NCBI GenBank assembly: GCA_034401135.1
Contig: JAWZSP010000007.1
Span: 1,178,001-1,242,000, forward strand
Reading direction: 5' to 3'
Origin: Volutella citrinella
Taxonomy: Eukaryota > Ascomycota > Sordariomycetes > Hypocreales > Nectriaceae
Length of the DNA stretch: 64,000 bases
Part shown: positions 34,083 through 44,930 of the stretch, in pieces
Layout of the letters: each line of letters begins with the position of its first letter
Numbering within the stretch: the first letter of the stretch is position 1
Position numbers and translations under genes: made by a program
The notes under the pieces: model-generated
The model's database searches: none
Seen by the model: only the letters and a program-made list of their open reading frames with translations
What the model was told of the DNA's origin: nothing

Positions 34083-35106
34083 GGCGACGGGAGGGGAGAG
34101 ACTCTTGTTCCCCTTTGAAGGTCGAGGCGGAGGATTGAAATTGGGAGAACTCGAGCGCAAAGGTCGGGGGCCTGTCCAAGAAGAAACCAGGTCGCCCTTC
34201 CTACGTTTCCCATCCCACCCAGACGCCCCATGGCGCACTAACACCGGGAATTGGCGAATCGAGGTCCAGCCACAGCTACCAACAACCCGGCTAAGGAACG
34301 GTCGGTCCCTGAAAATCCCCGCTAGTGGTCTAGACTCGGCGCTGCAGCCAGACATGGGGTGGATCAAGCTTGTGGAGGCATGGGCAGGGACAAGCAACGC
34401 TGGCTTCCTCTCGTGACTCTGCAACGTCCACGCTCATGATGGCCTCGGCCGTCATGAGAAGCGTCATGATATGCAGGGTTTGGTTACACAGGGCTTTAAA
34501 ATCAGAACTCTAACGGTTGGTATCGATCGCCCCACAATTTCTGGTACTTTGGTCTCAGACAGCTGCCAAGCATTGCATGTCAGGTCAGCCCAAACGAGGA
34601 CAACCACAAAATAGACAAGGCTCTCGGGGATCGAGCACACTACGCGATTGAGCATCTCAATCATCACCGACCAAGATGGCCCTGTTTCGTCTCAATTCGA
34701 TTAGAAGGGTTGTATAACTAATACGTATCTGCGATTGATGAGTGGCGTCGTCTGCACTTCGGATGCAGCACCAGCTACTGAGCAAAGCTAGCTAATGCTC
34801 GCTTGTCGCCCCCCAGCCAGAATATCGCACAGACGGGTTTCCACTTTGATTTCCTAAACTCGGCCTCGTATCCAAACTCATACTGTCAACCCGACCTGAT
34901 CATCGGCCCCACATAGACGAGACGGGGCCGCGGTTCCCCGCGAGATAGCTTATAAATCGAATAAGCGATGATGGGGCTGCTGTTGTTGACCGACCCACGC
35001 CAACACCAACCCAGAGACCCAGATATATAATGAATAGAAGTGACTACTCTCGGGTTGTTTTCAGCCTCCAATCTATATCAAGCACCTTTCTTAGCCTACC
35101 TTGACC
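34083..35106. promoter_or_regulatory. Divergent promoter region between monooxygenase and GST
   Basis: 1,024 bases separate the divergent monooxygenase (-) and glutathione S-transferase (+). The half near the GST is AT-richer and carries TATATAA at 35024-35030, 77 bases before the GST start codon, and a TATAAAT-like stretch near 34950. No coding frame is supported apart from the upstream continuation of the monooxygenase frame to 34424. Confidence 0.55.
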
Positions 35107-36013
35107 ATGCCCTCGACACAGTACGTCCTCTTTGACCTCCCCAGTAGACCGCCCTGCAAGGACTGGTCATTGAACACTTGGAAGAGTATGAGTCAACCTT
35201 TCCCTGTGCCCGTCGAAATCTATTGGACGCAACTTCTAACGCAGTTGCCACCCAGCTCGACTTCTACTCAACTTCAAGGGCATTGATTACAAGACACAAT
35301 GGGTAGGACATCCCTCCAGCCGGAACGCAACCCTCCTCCTATTGACACTTGCCTCAGGTTGAGTACCCGGACATCAAGTCCACTCTAGAGCCCCAGTAAG
35401 CTAAACCATGAACCCCGTCTCATTCCAACCAAGTACCGACAGCAACAGTGTGCCTGCCAATCCGTCCACCGGCACTTGGACCGTCCCCACAGTCTCTTTC
35501 CCAGATGGAACGTACGTCTTAGATTCTCGGGAAATTGTCAAGAAGATTGAGCAACTCCACCCCGAACCCTCCGTCCATCTAGACTCACCTGTTCTTCTCG
35601 AACTTGAGAGCATCATGAGCCGTCTAATGGGCGTCCTTCGTCCAATCTACCTCCCAAACATCCCCAAGCGTCTTCTGAACGAGGCAAGCCTCGATTATTG
35701 GCACACCACTCGCTCCAAGTTGGTCGGCATGTCATTGGACCAGTATGAGCGCGAGAATGGGCGCCAGGAGGCTTGGGCCAAGGCAGCTGAGATTATTCGG
35801 GAGGTTGAGGCCCTGCTCACGCGGACGCCGGAGGGGCCCTTCTTCCTTGGCAAGACCGTCAGCTACGCCGATTTCGTGTGGGTTGGGCTCCTGCTCATGC
35901 TTCGGCGCATTGGACAAGATATCCTGGATGAGTTTTACGAGGCCAGTGGTGAAAGCCAGCTTCACCGGGACATTCTGGAGGCGAGTGCTCCTTGGAGCGA
36001 GCGAGCAGATTAG
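35107..36013 (+). CDS. Glutathione S-transferase-like protein
   Basis: Four exons (35107-35185, 35256-35302, 35358-35395, 35443-36013), 244 residues. The N-terminal thioredoxin-like half is split among three tiny exons: NTWKTRLLLNFKGIDYKTQW, VEYPDIKSTLEP, then WTVPTV and the acidic DSREI segment, matching the cis-proline and Ser-Glu-type region of the GST fold. The helical C-terminal domain contains FFLGKTVSYADFVWVGLLL with the conserved aspartate of the N-capping box. Two acceptors are close together in intron 1; only the second (35255) keeps phase. Cytosolic. Fungal relatives are common in natural-product clusters, where they add glutathione or catalyse thiol-dependent steps. Confidence 0.9.
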
Positions 36014-36217
36014 CGAAAGCCTTTTGTTTCGCAAGGCAGACTGGCCATGTTTTGGCTAATTGGGGCTGTGTTTCCATGTGCTAGCAGGCAGCACGTTTTG
36101 CCATCAACCAGGAGCGAGTTACAATTAGACCAACTTTTCCCCAGCGCGGAGCAACTCGGAAGCCTAAATGTGTTTATGTTGACAGGCCCCTGATTCAGTA
36201 CCTAGGCACGTTGCAGT

Positions 36218-37308
36218 CTAGAGATCAATGATGCCATCGTCGTACAGCACCTTGTACTTGGCATTCTCTGGCTCAGCGGTCTTCTTTGCGTACCCCTCCC
36301 TAGGCTCATACTTGCACCAGAATCCCTGTTTCCCCTGTTAGCGTGACCTACAAACACGGAAAAGGCAATCCGGGGCACATACGCAGGCGTCTTTGCATTT
36401 CTGAGAGGGATTTCGGCACTCCCAGTCATTCTTATACTTGCATTGCTTGCACGATTCCTCGTTTGGGCAATATTTCCCCTTTGAGTTTGCAAGAGCATCA
36501 GCGGGCCGAATCTGTCTCCAAGTCGTGGTGCAACTTACACATCGCTCGCGACATTTTGGGCTTTCCTTATCCTGGCAAGCCCCTTCGGACCCACGGTAGC
36601 ATTTGTTGCAGAGATCTTCAGGCGACGGGCAGTGACCTTCGTGCTTGCCGGGGGAGAGGCTGTCGTACGCGCCAGTCTTGTCATCGATACAGCCATTTGG
36701 ACCAGGTCCGCAAGGGCCGTTGACAACACAGAAGGGAGGGCGGCCAGCCTGGTCACCACATGGTTCCTAACGTGTTGGCGTAATTAGTGGCAGAGCTTGG
36801 GAGAATCGGGACGACCACACATACCGCGTCCTTAGTCAAACACCCGTAGTTGGTCTTTCTACAGTCGGACGGCTGGGGCCTCGTCAGTCTTCCGCCGTCA
36901 GACGGTAGTGAACTTGAGCAGTCAACATACGCATTCTCTCTACGTTTCGTTAGAAATGCTTCCCATACTGTAAAGGGGAGGCACTTACATTTGCCACACG
37001 GCTGTACTACGCCTCGGGGATCTACGTCAGCGTCGTCCGATACTGCAAAATTACATGGGCGTTGCCCTGATGAGTACGTACGCATGCCAGAATGCAAGGA
37101 GGCCCCTGGAAAAATGATGTTAGTGATGCCATCAGCTGAAAGAGTCGTCTTGATCCAGGGTTGGTTCGTTCTTACAGTGTTCTGTGAAGTTTTATTTGTC
37201 AGTACGAATTCGGTTTCAACATGATATCCGGGCTGCATCACATACCGGGTTGGCGCTGGTGGCGACGCCGAGGCTCAGGACGGCAGTCCAGAATGCAGAA
37301 GCCTTCAT
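36218..37308 (-). CDS. Secreted cysteine-rich protein (effector-like)
   Basis: Five exons (37308-37246, 37181-36825, 36766-36539, 36478-36383, 36325-36218), all phase 0, 283 residues. Exon 1 is exactly a signal peptide (MKASAFWTAVLSLGVATSA). The mature protein has over 25 cysteines, clustered in repeated short-spaced pairs such as PCGKCKC, CNKCYRG, KCRERCGKYC, CKQCKYK and KCKDAC. No transmembrane helix or anchor signal. Intron positions at codon borders between cysteine blocks suggest module duplication. No enzyme motif is recognised; secreted cysteine-rich proteins of fungi include effectors, defence peptides and adhesins, and I cannot choose. A GTAAGT at 36988 looks like a donor, but splicing there makes a stop, so it is read through. 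Confidence 0.82.
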
Positions 37309-39135
37309 CTTGTGCGTATGTAATAATAGGCAAGCTTATTCAAAGACTCAGAAAGGTTTTTAGCTCTTACGGGATGTCGTTGACTCGATTGCTAGTGGTG
37401 AGAAGGGCCCAGGCGACAAGCCGGACTTTATACACGTCCATGTCGCTGTGTGCCGCTTGCTTTCCGAACGCACGCCAAATTCCTCCTTTTACGCCAATTT
37501 GCAGCCGCTGTGGACCGGCTATAGGATACGCAGCCAAGCTTGGGCTACCCTACCGTGATACGTAAGGCCATAATAGCGCCACATGAGCTTCCTGAGAGAT
37601 GCCTTTCTTCGTTTGGGAAGTTTCGTAAGATCAATACACAAAACAACTATGCATGCATGAAAGCCAAGATGCTGATCTTGACATCATGATGGGCTCACAA
37701 AGCATCGAATCGGTCTCCTAATAGAGGTCAAGCAACACTTGAGTGACTGTCCGTTCCTACGAACTAGAGTTCACGACGACTCTTAGCTGTCCTATGCCGA
37801 AGCGGGCTCTGATTTGCTGGCCGCTCAATGCGTCCATACGGCATTGAGTGGCGCACGTTGATCTTTGACCGATTCGCTCGGCTTGGGATACACTCTGCTG
37901 GCATTTTGAACGCTCACAATCCATGAATATCAAGACTGCATTCCCTGGTTCCCATCATCGTCGAGCACAGCTTAGACTTGCTCCAGCCAAGCTGCTGATT
38001 GTGTTTTTCATGCATGAACAAGCGACAAAAACGCATGAGTTTCTCCGGTCAGTCATGATTAGTAGGAAGCCGTTACAAGGCTTCAAATACGTACGAACCA
38101 GCCATGCGATTCCAATGCTTCTACGGAGGTAAGCTCGTCTCAAAGGCTAAATAAAGCACTTTGCCGCATACCACATTCCCGTCCCGCCTTGGAATGGGTT
38201 GCTGGTTGCCGGTGGGTCAGGGTTTTCCTTCGTTTAAAGGCCCGATGGACCAGCCTCGGTGGCGGCGTCTACGAAGCTGGCTCAAGTGAGACATCCAGAA
38301 GCATTACGTGGTGCCCAGGTATTGAAAGAAAGTTCAGTCCCCAGACCCCGCGACTTGACACGCCGACGGGCCGCGGGCTCAGCCAAGGCATCCCCGGCAC
38401 TCGCGACTCGCCCATCATTAATTACACCTTTGCCTCGACGCCACCCCTACAGATCCAAACAGTGAAACACTGTCCAATCGGAGTCATTGATCGAGGCACG
38501 ATCGGAATATCGCCCAATTGGCAACTGGTGGTTCAATGACTAGGGATCCAATTCATTCCTATGCTTTCCTCGCTGGGAGCACCCACCTTTGCTATGCGCG
38601 TCGTGGTTTCATTCAGAAACGCTTTGAGCAGACCATGTATTGGATAAAGAGAGGGATCAAGAGTTGGGTAGACGCCAGTCAACGCCTCTACAGCTTGGCT
38701 GGAACGGCTTGGTGAGTGTCGAACTGGGCTGCAATGTTGGTCTCATTGGGGAGCGTGATCCCCCCTCGACAGCATCCAGCGAATTCTCACTAGCCGTGAG
38801 GCATCAGCTTGATCGTGGATTTCAGAGTCATTGAGGATTGGTCCTAGCAAGTCGAAACAGCCGCCGGTCAGCCTTTTCCATGTTTGCATTCACGCCATGT
38901 TACGGGAAAAGCATCGTTACATGATATTTTCCATGTTGCTACATTAATAAACCCTGAAGGAACCCACAATGCCCACTCTCCCGCCCCAGCGCCAGCCTCA
39001 GTCGCCCTCGAAAAGTTCATCTTACCCAGAAAGGTACCCCCGGTTCCAGAGTGTGCTTCCAGAGCCCGCTCCCGCCCCCAGTGTCAGGCAAGAGGCGCTT
39101 GTTTGCGTATACGTACAGTCATTTCCAGAGAACGC
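37309..39135. other. Gene-free stretch, about 1.8 kb
   Basis: No gene is supported. It contains the promoter of the secreted protein and the 3' flank of the bromodomain gene. A plus-strand frame at 38884-39588 overlaps the bromodomain gene's last exon and is treated as its antisense shadow. No tRNA is recognised. Confidence 0.5.
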
Positions 39136-41444
39136 CTAATTTCTCAGCACATTGACGAAGATTGTAAACACCTCGAGCTCCGTCTCCGGGCCACCAGGGA
39201 CACGCTCGCTACGGGGAATGGCCGCGATGAGGTGGGCCTCAACCACGTTGACTCCGTGACCAACGGCAACCTCAAACACTCGCTCATTCGTTCGCTGCCC
39301 GGGAACCATTTGGGGGCTGGGTTTGAGCGGCTGTCTATTGACAAGGGTCCACAGGCTATACTGGCGATTTCGCAGGAGATCCGGCAGGGCGATGATCAAC
39401 AAAAGGCGATTGAGAGCAGGTGGCAGGTTGATGGTGGCCGACTGCTGCAGCTCTGTAGGGTTGGGCAACACGGTAGCCAGGTTCTGAATCTGGGGCTGAA
39501 TGCCGGGATACGTTTGAACCCGGATGCCGGAAATCAGGGCGTCATCAATTCCTGCGTGTGTAAGGTCAACAACTCCTTCACTGCCTAAAGGGGGCAAACT
39601 TACCCTTTCCTGGTGCACGTAAACGCTTCGGCTCCATGTAGCCGTTGACGAAGGGATTCGGCTGCGCTGGCTGGGGTTGGACAGCAGGAACTGGCACGCC
39701 GGGAGTGGCTTGACCAGATGCCACGCTCGAGGGATGCGGAGCAACAGCGGGAGATGCTGTTGTACCCTCCTCCGCCTTGAGCACCCCCTGTGTCGATGGG
39801 CTCGGCGAAGGCATTGAGGCAGAGACGCTGCGAGTCTTATCCAGCTTGGCCGGAGTTCCGCCTCCATTCACTTGTTGACCGTTGGGCGTTCCCTCTGCGG
39901 CCTTGGGAGGGGCTGGCGAATCCGCAGATCCACCACGACCTCCAACATGAATGGTAATCTTCTTCCCAGTCACAGTGGGTTGGTCGCTCCCCTGGCCGAC
40001 CTTCAGCTTGATCTTGGGAGGATCAGGCACCGCTGCTTGGGCTTGCTTGAATTGGTCGTAGAAGAATTCCTACAAAGTGTTAGCCGTGGACAGCGGCAAA
40101 GCCACAGATTCCCAATCATACCTCGAGTTCTTGCGCCAGTGCATAAATCTCGCTTCCCTCTTCATTGTAGTAGTATGCATTCTTCCACAAAAGCTTCGAC
40201 TTTTCCTCAAAGGCGCTCCAGCTCTTAAACTCGCTCACTCCAGGGATATCGTTGCGTCCGTGGATGCCCTTGACGATTTTCTGCATCTTCTTCAACGAAA
40301 GAGGATCCTTGATGATTCGGTAGTAGTCCTTGAGTGCTCTAGGGGGTAGATTGATGAAAGGCTCGAAGTAGGCATCCTCGTAGCTGGATTGGTCAGGTCA
40401 GTCAATGCGCAAAGGTGTGATGGCGTCAAACATACTCGGGCTCCTGATGCCGCAACATCTCCTCGACCAGCTTTTCTTGAGCTTGTTGGTGGCTCAGGCC
40501 TTTGTAGGGTACGTCCTCATATTGGTGGTCCGGGCGGGAAGGCGTTGCTGACTCGGCGGGACTCTCATCTTGGGCAGCCGAGTTCCTCGTTGGCCGTGTG
40601 GAGCCTCTCCGCTTGAGAATGATGGATCTTCGTTTGGAGGTTGGCTCTTCCTCCTCCTCTTCCTCTTCCTCTTCTTCTTCCTCTTCCGCATCGCCGTCCT
40701 CTTCTTCCGCTTCCTCTTCCTCCTCCTCTTCCTCGTCTCCTTCGGCGTCCTCGTCGCCCTCAGGAGGGAGAGGTGTGGGAATCGCCTGGTAATTACGGTT
40801 CTGGTAGGCAGGGTTGGTCTTTGTCATGTAATTGCTGAGGGCTTTGCGCAACCGCTCGGCGTCGTCGAAGTTGGAGGATGAACGAGGGTAGAACTCTTTC
40901 GCGTTCGCAATCATTCGCTTGAAATAGCTCTCGACTTCGGCGAGCGTCTTGAACTCGCCCTTTTCCAACTTTTGCTCAATGGTTTCCAGCGAGATTGGCA
41001 GTTTCGTTCGTTTGTAGTACTGCGAGTTTCCCTCGCGAGGCGGGAGCTTCTCGAAAAAGGTAGCAACGAGTCGGCCACTGGTAGGGTTTAGTATTGGGAA
41101 TTCGTATCAACCAAGGCCAGCAAACATTTACCTCTTGTCAGCAGTCCTTCTTATCTGCTCGAGGAAGCTCAACCCGTATGCTGTGGTCGATCCACGGGTC
41201 TCGCCCTTGGAAAGGTCGAATTCCTGCAAATAAAATACCAGTCAGCTTGAACCTTGGCAAAGAGCGGGAAGCGAATGGCAAGCAGAGAGCGCGTGCAGCG
41301 GCAGCGCCAGTGTTTGGCCAAGCGACGCGATGTTTCCCTATGCCCCGAGTATAGCGAAGAACTTACAGGAAGCTTGCGACGCTTCGACGCCCGGTTGTCC
41401 GTCTCCACCGGGGCGCCGCCATTTGCCTTGCGCTTGTTGTCCAT
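39136..41444 (-). CDS. RSC4: Tandem bromodomain protein, RSC4-like chromatin remodeller subunit
   Basis: Six exons (41444-41367, 41223-41132, 41077-40436, 40383-40122, 40069-39604, 39551-39136) join to 651 residues. First bromodomain: FFEKLPPREGNSQYYKRTKL through SYFKRMIANAKEFYP. A long Glu/Asp-rich tract follows, then the second bromodomain with YFEPFINLPPRALKDYYRIIKDPLSLKKM and WKNAYYYNEEGSEIY, containing the acetyl-lysine-contacting asparagine. A Pro/Ser/Ala-rich linker and a conserved C-terminal domain end the protein. Two bromodomains without a BAH domain point to Rsc4 rather than Rsc1/2 of the RSC nucleosome-remodelling complex. Nuclear. The start MDNKRKANGG begins a basic segment (SKRRKLP) that could be a localisation signal. 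Confidence 0.9.
40640..40745 (-). repeat. Purine-rich acidic-codon tract
   Basis: About 100 bases of GAG/GAA/GAC codons encode an almost pure Glu/Asp run between the two bromodomains of the RSC4-like protein. Such tracts vary in length between strains and are typical acidic linkers in chromatin proteins. Confidence 0.85.
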
Positions 41445-42488
41445 GCTGGGTGTGCTATAGTCGCAGAAACGGGCGCATCACAGGTCTGGGCAGCTAAAGC
41501 TTTGAGAACAAGTTGTTGATGCGCAATGGGCTGGCGCAGGACACCACACCCAAGCAATGGCGATGGTGCTTGTGTGGATTTTGACGCGTACTGGTCCAAA
41601 TGGGTCGCGCGTCGGGTGCGTTGGAGAACGGGCGGGTGAGCTTGACAGGGTAGCCGGACGCAGCAGCTGGGGGTTGGGGTCGTGCAATCTGGTGTATCGT
41701 GGGCTAGACGGTCGTCTTTTCGCTTCTCGCGCCGCGGTGATGAGTGCACCGTCGCAACCAGCGTTAGTGGTCGATGCGGATAGGTCGAGTCTGGCTTTTC
41801 GCTGCCCTGAGGAGGATGAGGCAAAGCGGGTACGCGGGAGAGGTACCTTGCCGGCCATCAGAGCTGGGGGTGTTGGTCCAAGCGGCTGTGGCTGTGAGCT
41901 GCCTGAAAACGGCGTAAGGCAACAAGGCAGAGACGGGAATGCGCCTCACAACTGAGACAATAGGGATGACATACAGAGTACCTCTCATCGATGGTTGATG
42001 AGTCCAAAGCTGCGAATTGAATATTCCAAGAAGAATCACGCGTGCATATCAATTGGATTTTATTGTTTGATGGCATGCTACCCTTTCATTGACCCGACTC
42101 AAGGCTATCATGACATCAAGACAATAGCGCCCCTGGGCATCCGCATTCAAACAAGCGGTGGGACTGGACGGATGGCGCTTCCAAATCACCCAAAGGATGC
42201 GAAGATGGAGCTTGAATGGAAGATTTCTAGGCTGGTAGATAACTAGCTATATTCTCCAAAGGAGTCCCTTCAGCGAAATTGCCATCATAACGACTCGATG
42301 TAACCCGCGTCCAGCTGTCGGTACCGCGGGGCCGCCACCGCATAAACCAGCCCCAAGCCCAAGCCAGGTACAAGAAACCCCCGGCCCACATTGAACGGCC
42401 CTGGCATTGACCTCATACTTTGTAGAAGAGCTGTGGCGTCGTCAGCTTCCCACCTACCCTCACGATTCAACCCAGCTCCGGTTTGATA
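41445..42488. promoter_or_regulatory. Divergent promoter region, RSC4-like and Maf genes
   Basis: 1,044 bases lie between the start codons of the bromodomain gene (-) and the Maf-type gene (+). Open frames here overlap on both strands and show no domain. The region is GC-rich near the RSC4 side and AT-richer around 41960-42270. Confidence 0.45.
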
Positions 42489-43375
42489 ATGGCGGATGCA
42501 ACGACACCGAACGACCCGCCGCCGGACTACTCCAAGGTCCCCGGGCAACCAGATCCCCCCTCACGCCCTGGGGCGCCAATGCGAAAGGGCCCTCTGCCGC
42601 TGCAGCTTCCCATCCTGAGCCACCTCAACTCCAAGCGAGTCATCCTCGCCTCGGCATCACCCCGCCGAAGGGCGCTGCTGCAGCAGGTGTGAACCCCGGT
42701 CACCTAGGCATTCCATTTGGACGCGGGCCTAACTGCGAGCAGATTGGCCTTACAGGCTTCGAAATCATACCCTCCACCAAACCCGAAGACCTCGACAAGG
42801 GCGCCTACGGGCCCTACGAATACGTTGCCGCCACCGCCCACCAAAAGTGCGTCGATGTCTACTCCAACCTGGTCGAGAATCCGCAGGACAAGACGCCCGA
42901 TCCGGATCTTGTCATCGCCGCCGATACTGTGATTGTGACGCGCGATGGTCGCATCCTCGAGAAGCCGCGCAGCGAGGCGGACCACATTCGGATGCTCAAG
43001 CACCTACGAGATACGCGCGTCCATCGCGTTCTGACGGCAATGACGGTCATTGCGCCTCGGGAGGACGCCAGACACCCCGGTTACGAGATAGACAGCTGGA
43101 CCGAGGAGACTAAAGTCTACTTCCTGAGCGAGTCCGAAGGGCTTCCCGACGATGTGATTGAATCGTACGTCAAGACCCGCGAGGGTGCCGACAAGGCCGG
43201 CGGGTACGCTATCCAGGGAATCGGCGGCATGCTGCTAGTGGAGAAAATCGATGGGAGTGTCGACAACGTCATTGGGCTTCCCGTGCGCAAGTGTCTAGCC
43301 ATGGCAGAAAAGGTGATATTCAGGCAGCACGAGGATGAGTACGACGAGGGGGACGAGGACGACGAGGATGCGTGA
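42489..43375 (+). CDS. Maf-like nucleoside triphosphate pyrophosphatase
   Basis: Two exons (42489-42686, 42743-43375), 276 residues. Maf-family enzymes hydrolyse non-canonical or excess dTTP/UTP-type nucleotides to monophosphate and pyrophosphate. The signature VILASASPRRRALLQQ, a nucleotide-binding loop, ends exon 1. Exon 2 has the catalytic-aspartate region VIAADTVIVTRDGRILEKP and the GGYAIQGIGG loop. N-terminal extension (Pro/Asp-rich) and C-terminal acidic tail (EDEYDEGDEDDEDA) are typical of fungal members. The ATG at 42489 is the first in frame. Cytosolic or nuclear. Intron 1 is 56 bases. Confidence 0.93.
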
Positions 43376-44930
43376 GGATGGAATCAAGGAGCGAAGCCAA
43401 CCGAGCAGAGCTAATGCAATGCGCGCGACTGCATACATCCTGCAGGTTCACCGGGTCTAGATGGTTCAATCGGTTGCAGGCAGGCGGTCAAAAGGGGATA
43501 GGCAACTCGCGCCATCCGGCGATGTAGATGATATTATATCCAAAGCCTCGGGGGAAGTGAGGTTGCTTCGAGTCCGCGGGTGTTAGTCGGTGTACCGGGC
43601 AGTCGGGACAGTGACACCCCCCCGCTCGGTGCCCACGCCCGGCCGAGTCCGCGACAGACCTCAGTCATCCCGAGGGATAAACCCGCCAGCAGAGTCAGCG
43701 TGGCGGTCCATTCTGCAATAGCAATTGGCAAGCCTATCCAAACCCACCGAGGTGCTGCGATGCGCCGATTGAATAGTGTGTAATCCGTTGATACCATTTA
43801 CCGAGGTGACCATTCCAGCTCAGCTTAGCCCAAAGCGCCACCAGCCCTCACTCCCAGTATCTACAAAGCACCTAAGAAAGGGATTAATTTTGCCTGACCA
43901 GCAGCCTGTCGAGTAAGAGAAAGGGGCATCAAGGGAAGTTCCTGGGATTTGCCATGCACTCTCCAAAATAGCCTAGTGTCAGACATGTTCGGCACCTATA
44001 CCAGACTTACAACATGCCATCAATAGAGCCTCATACTGCGGGGGTCCGCGTTGTTTCTGATCTAACTACGCCATTATGAAAAGTCGGCCAAGGGTAAAGA
44101 ATTCCCGACTCGTGACATGTTTTGGCAGAGCGATGTGAACAACCATGTACATGTAGTATACAGGCGCAGAGAGGAAGGACTGACGCACGAATGCATCTGT
44201 AGCATCCATTTGCAGGCTGTATTCACTAGTCGACGGATGGCGCAAAGGTTTGCACTCATACTCTTGTTGCCTCAATCGAGTGGAGGTGGCGGCTTAACGC
44301 CTAAGCTATCCTAGTCACAAACCGTGCTGATCCGAAGCTGTCCTGATCCTGAGAAGGGTGTGAATACCACGACGAAGGGTGCCGCGTGAGCCTTGCCTGT
44401 CCATGTTTTGAGTCGTTGGTTGAAACTGATAGGGAACTGACTATCTGCTTGCTTATACACATTTGGGGGCGAACCTGCCCATTTTCTCTATCAGAGTCAC
44501 ATCCGCCGTGGGACCGGAGAGGTGTAAGTGGCGTGTTGTCGGAAAGGGGGAGACCTCTGTCACAACAAAGCACCAGAACCGTCCATAAATCAGTTGAATA
44601 AAATACCGTAGGAAAGAGAAACTGAAGCCCGATTGACCCAGTCAATAAGCGCTAAAGACAATCGCAACGGCAACAAGCGGCGCAGGAGGCGGAGCAGAGT
44701 AAGCATAGCCATTCATGGGTGGTACGTTTGCGTTGCGACCAACGCTGGTCGCCGTACCTGGTCACTTTATGCGAATACCCCACCGTAGTATTTCGGGAGC
44801 GAACGGTGGCTCTTTTGTTTCTTAATTCTGTTCAATTACTTTGCTCAAAGCAGTGAAGTTTTTGGGGGGAGCTTGGTCTCCCGTTCCCAATGCCAGCTCC
44901 GCTTGCAGTAGCTTCGATCGCGACGTCATC
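43376..44930. other. Gene-free stretch, about 1.55 kb
   Basis: Noncoding as far as I can see: the 3' flank of the Maf gene, then the promoter of the F-box gene. AT-richer than average between 44000 and 44850. No tRNA or repeat recognised. Confidence 0.5.

Noticed and set aside
33234..34118. 294-codon plus-strand frame opposite the flavin monooxygenase
   Set aside because: Antisense to a gene with all FAD, NADPH and Baeyer-Villiger motifs; no recognisable domain.
34083..34424. N-terminal extension of the flavin monooxygenase to an upstream ATG
   Set aside because: The extra 114 residues are Pro/Ser/Arg-rich and lack a presequence pattern, whereas MAVPVEHHDILILGAG is the normal family start.
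36940..36988. Apparent 49-base intron (GTAAGT ... CTAAC ... TAG) in the secreted cysteine-rich gene
   Set aside because: Removing it creates an immediate stop, while reading through keeps the frame and connects in phase to the next exon.
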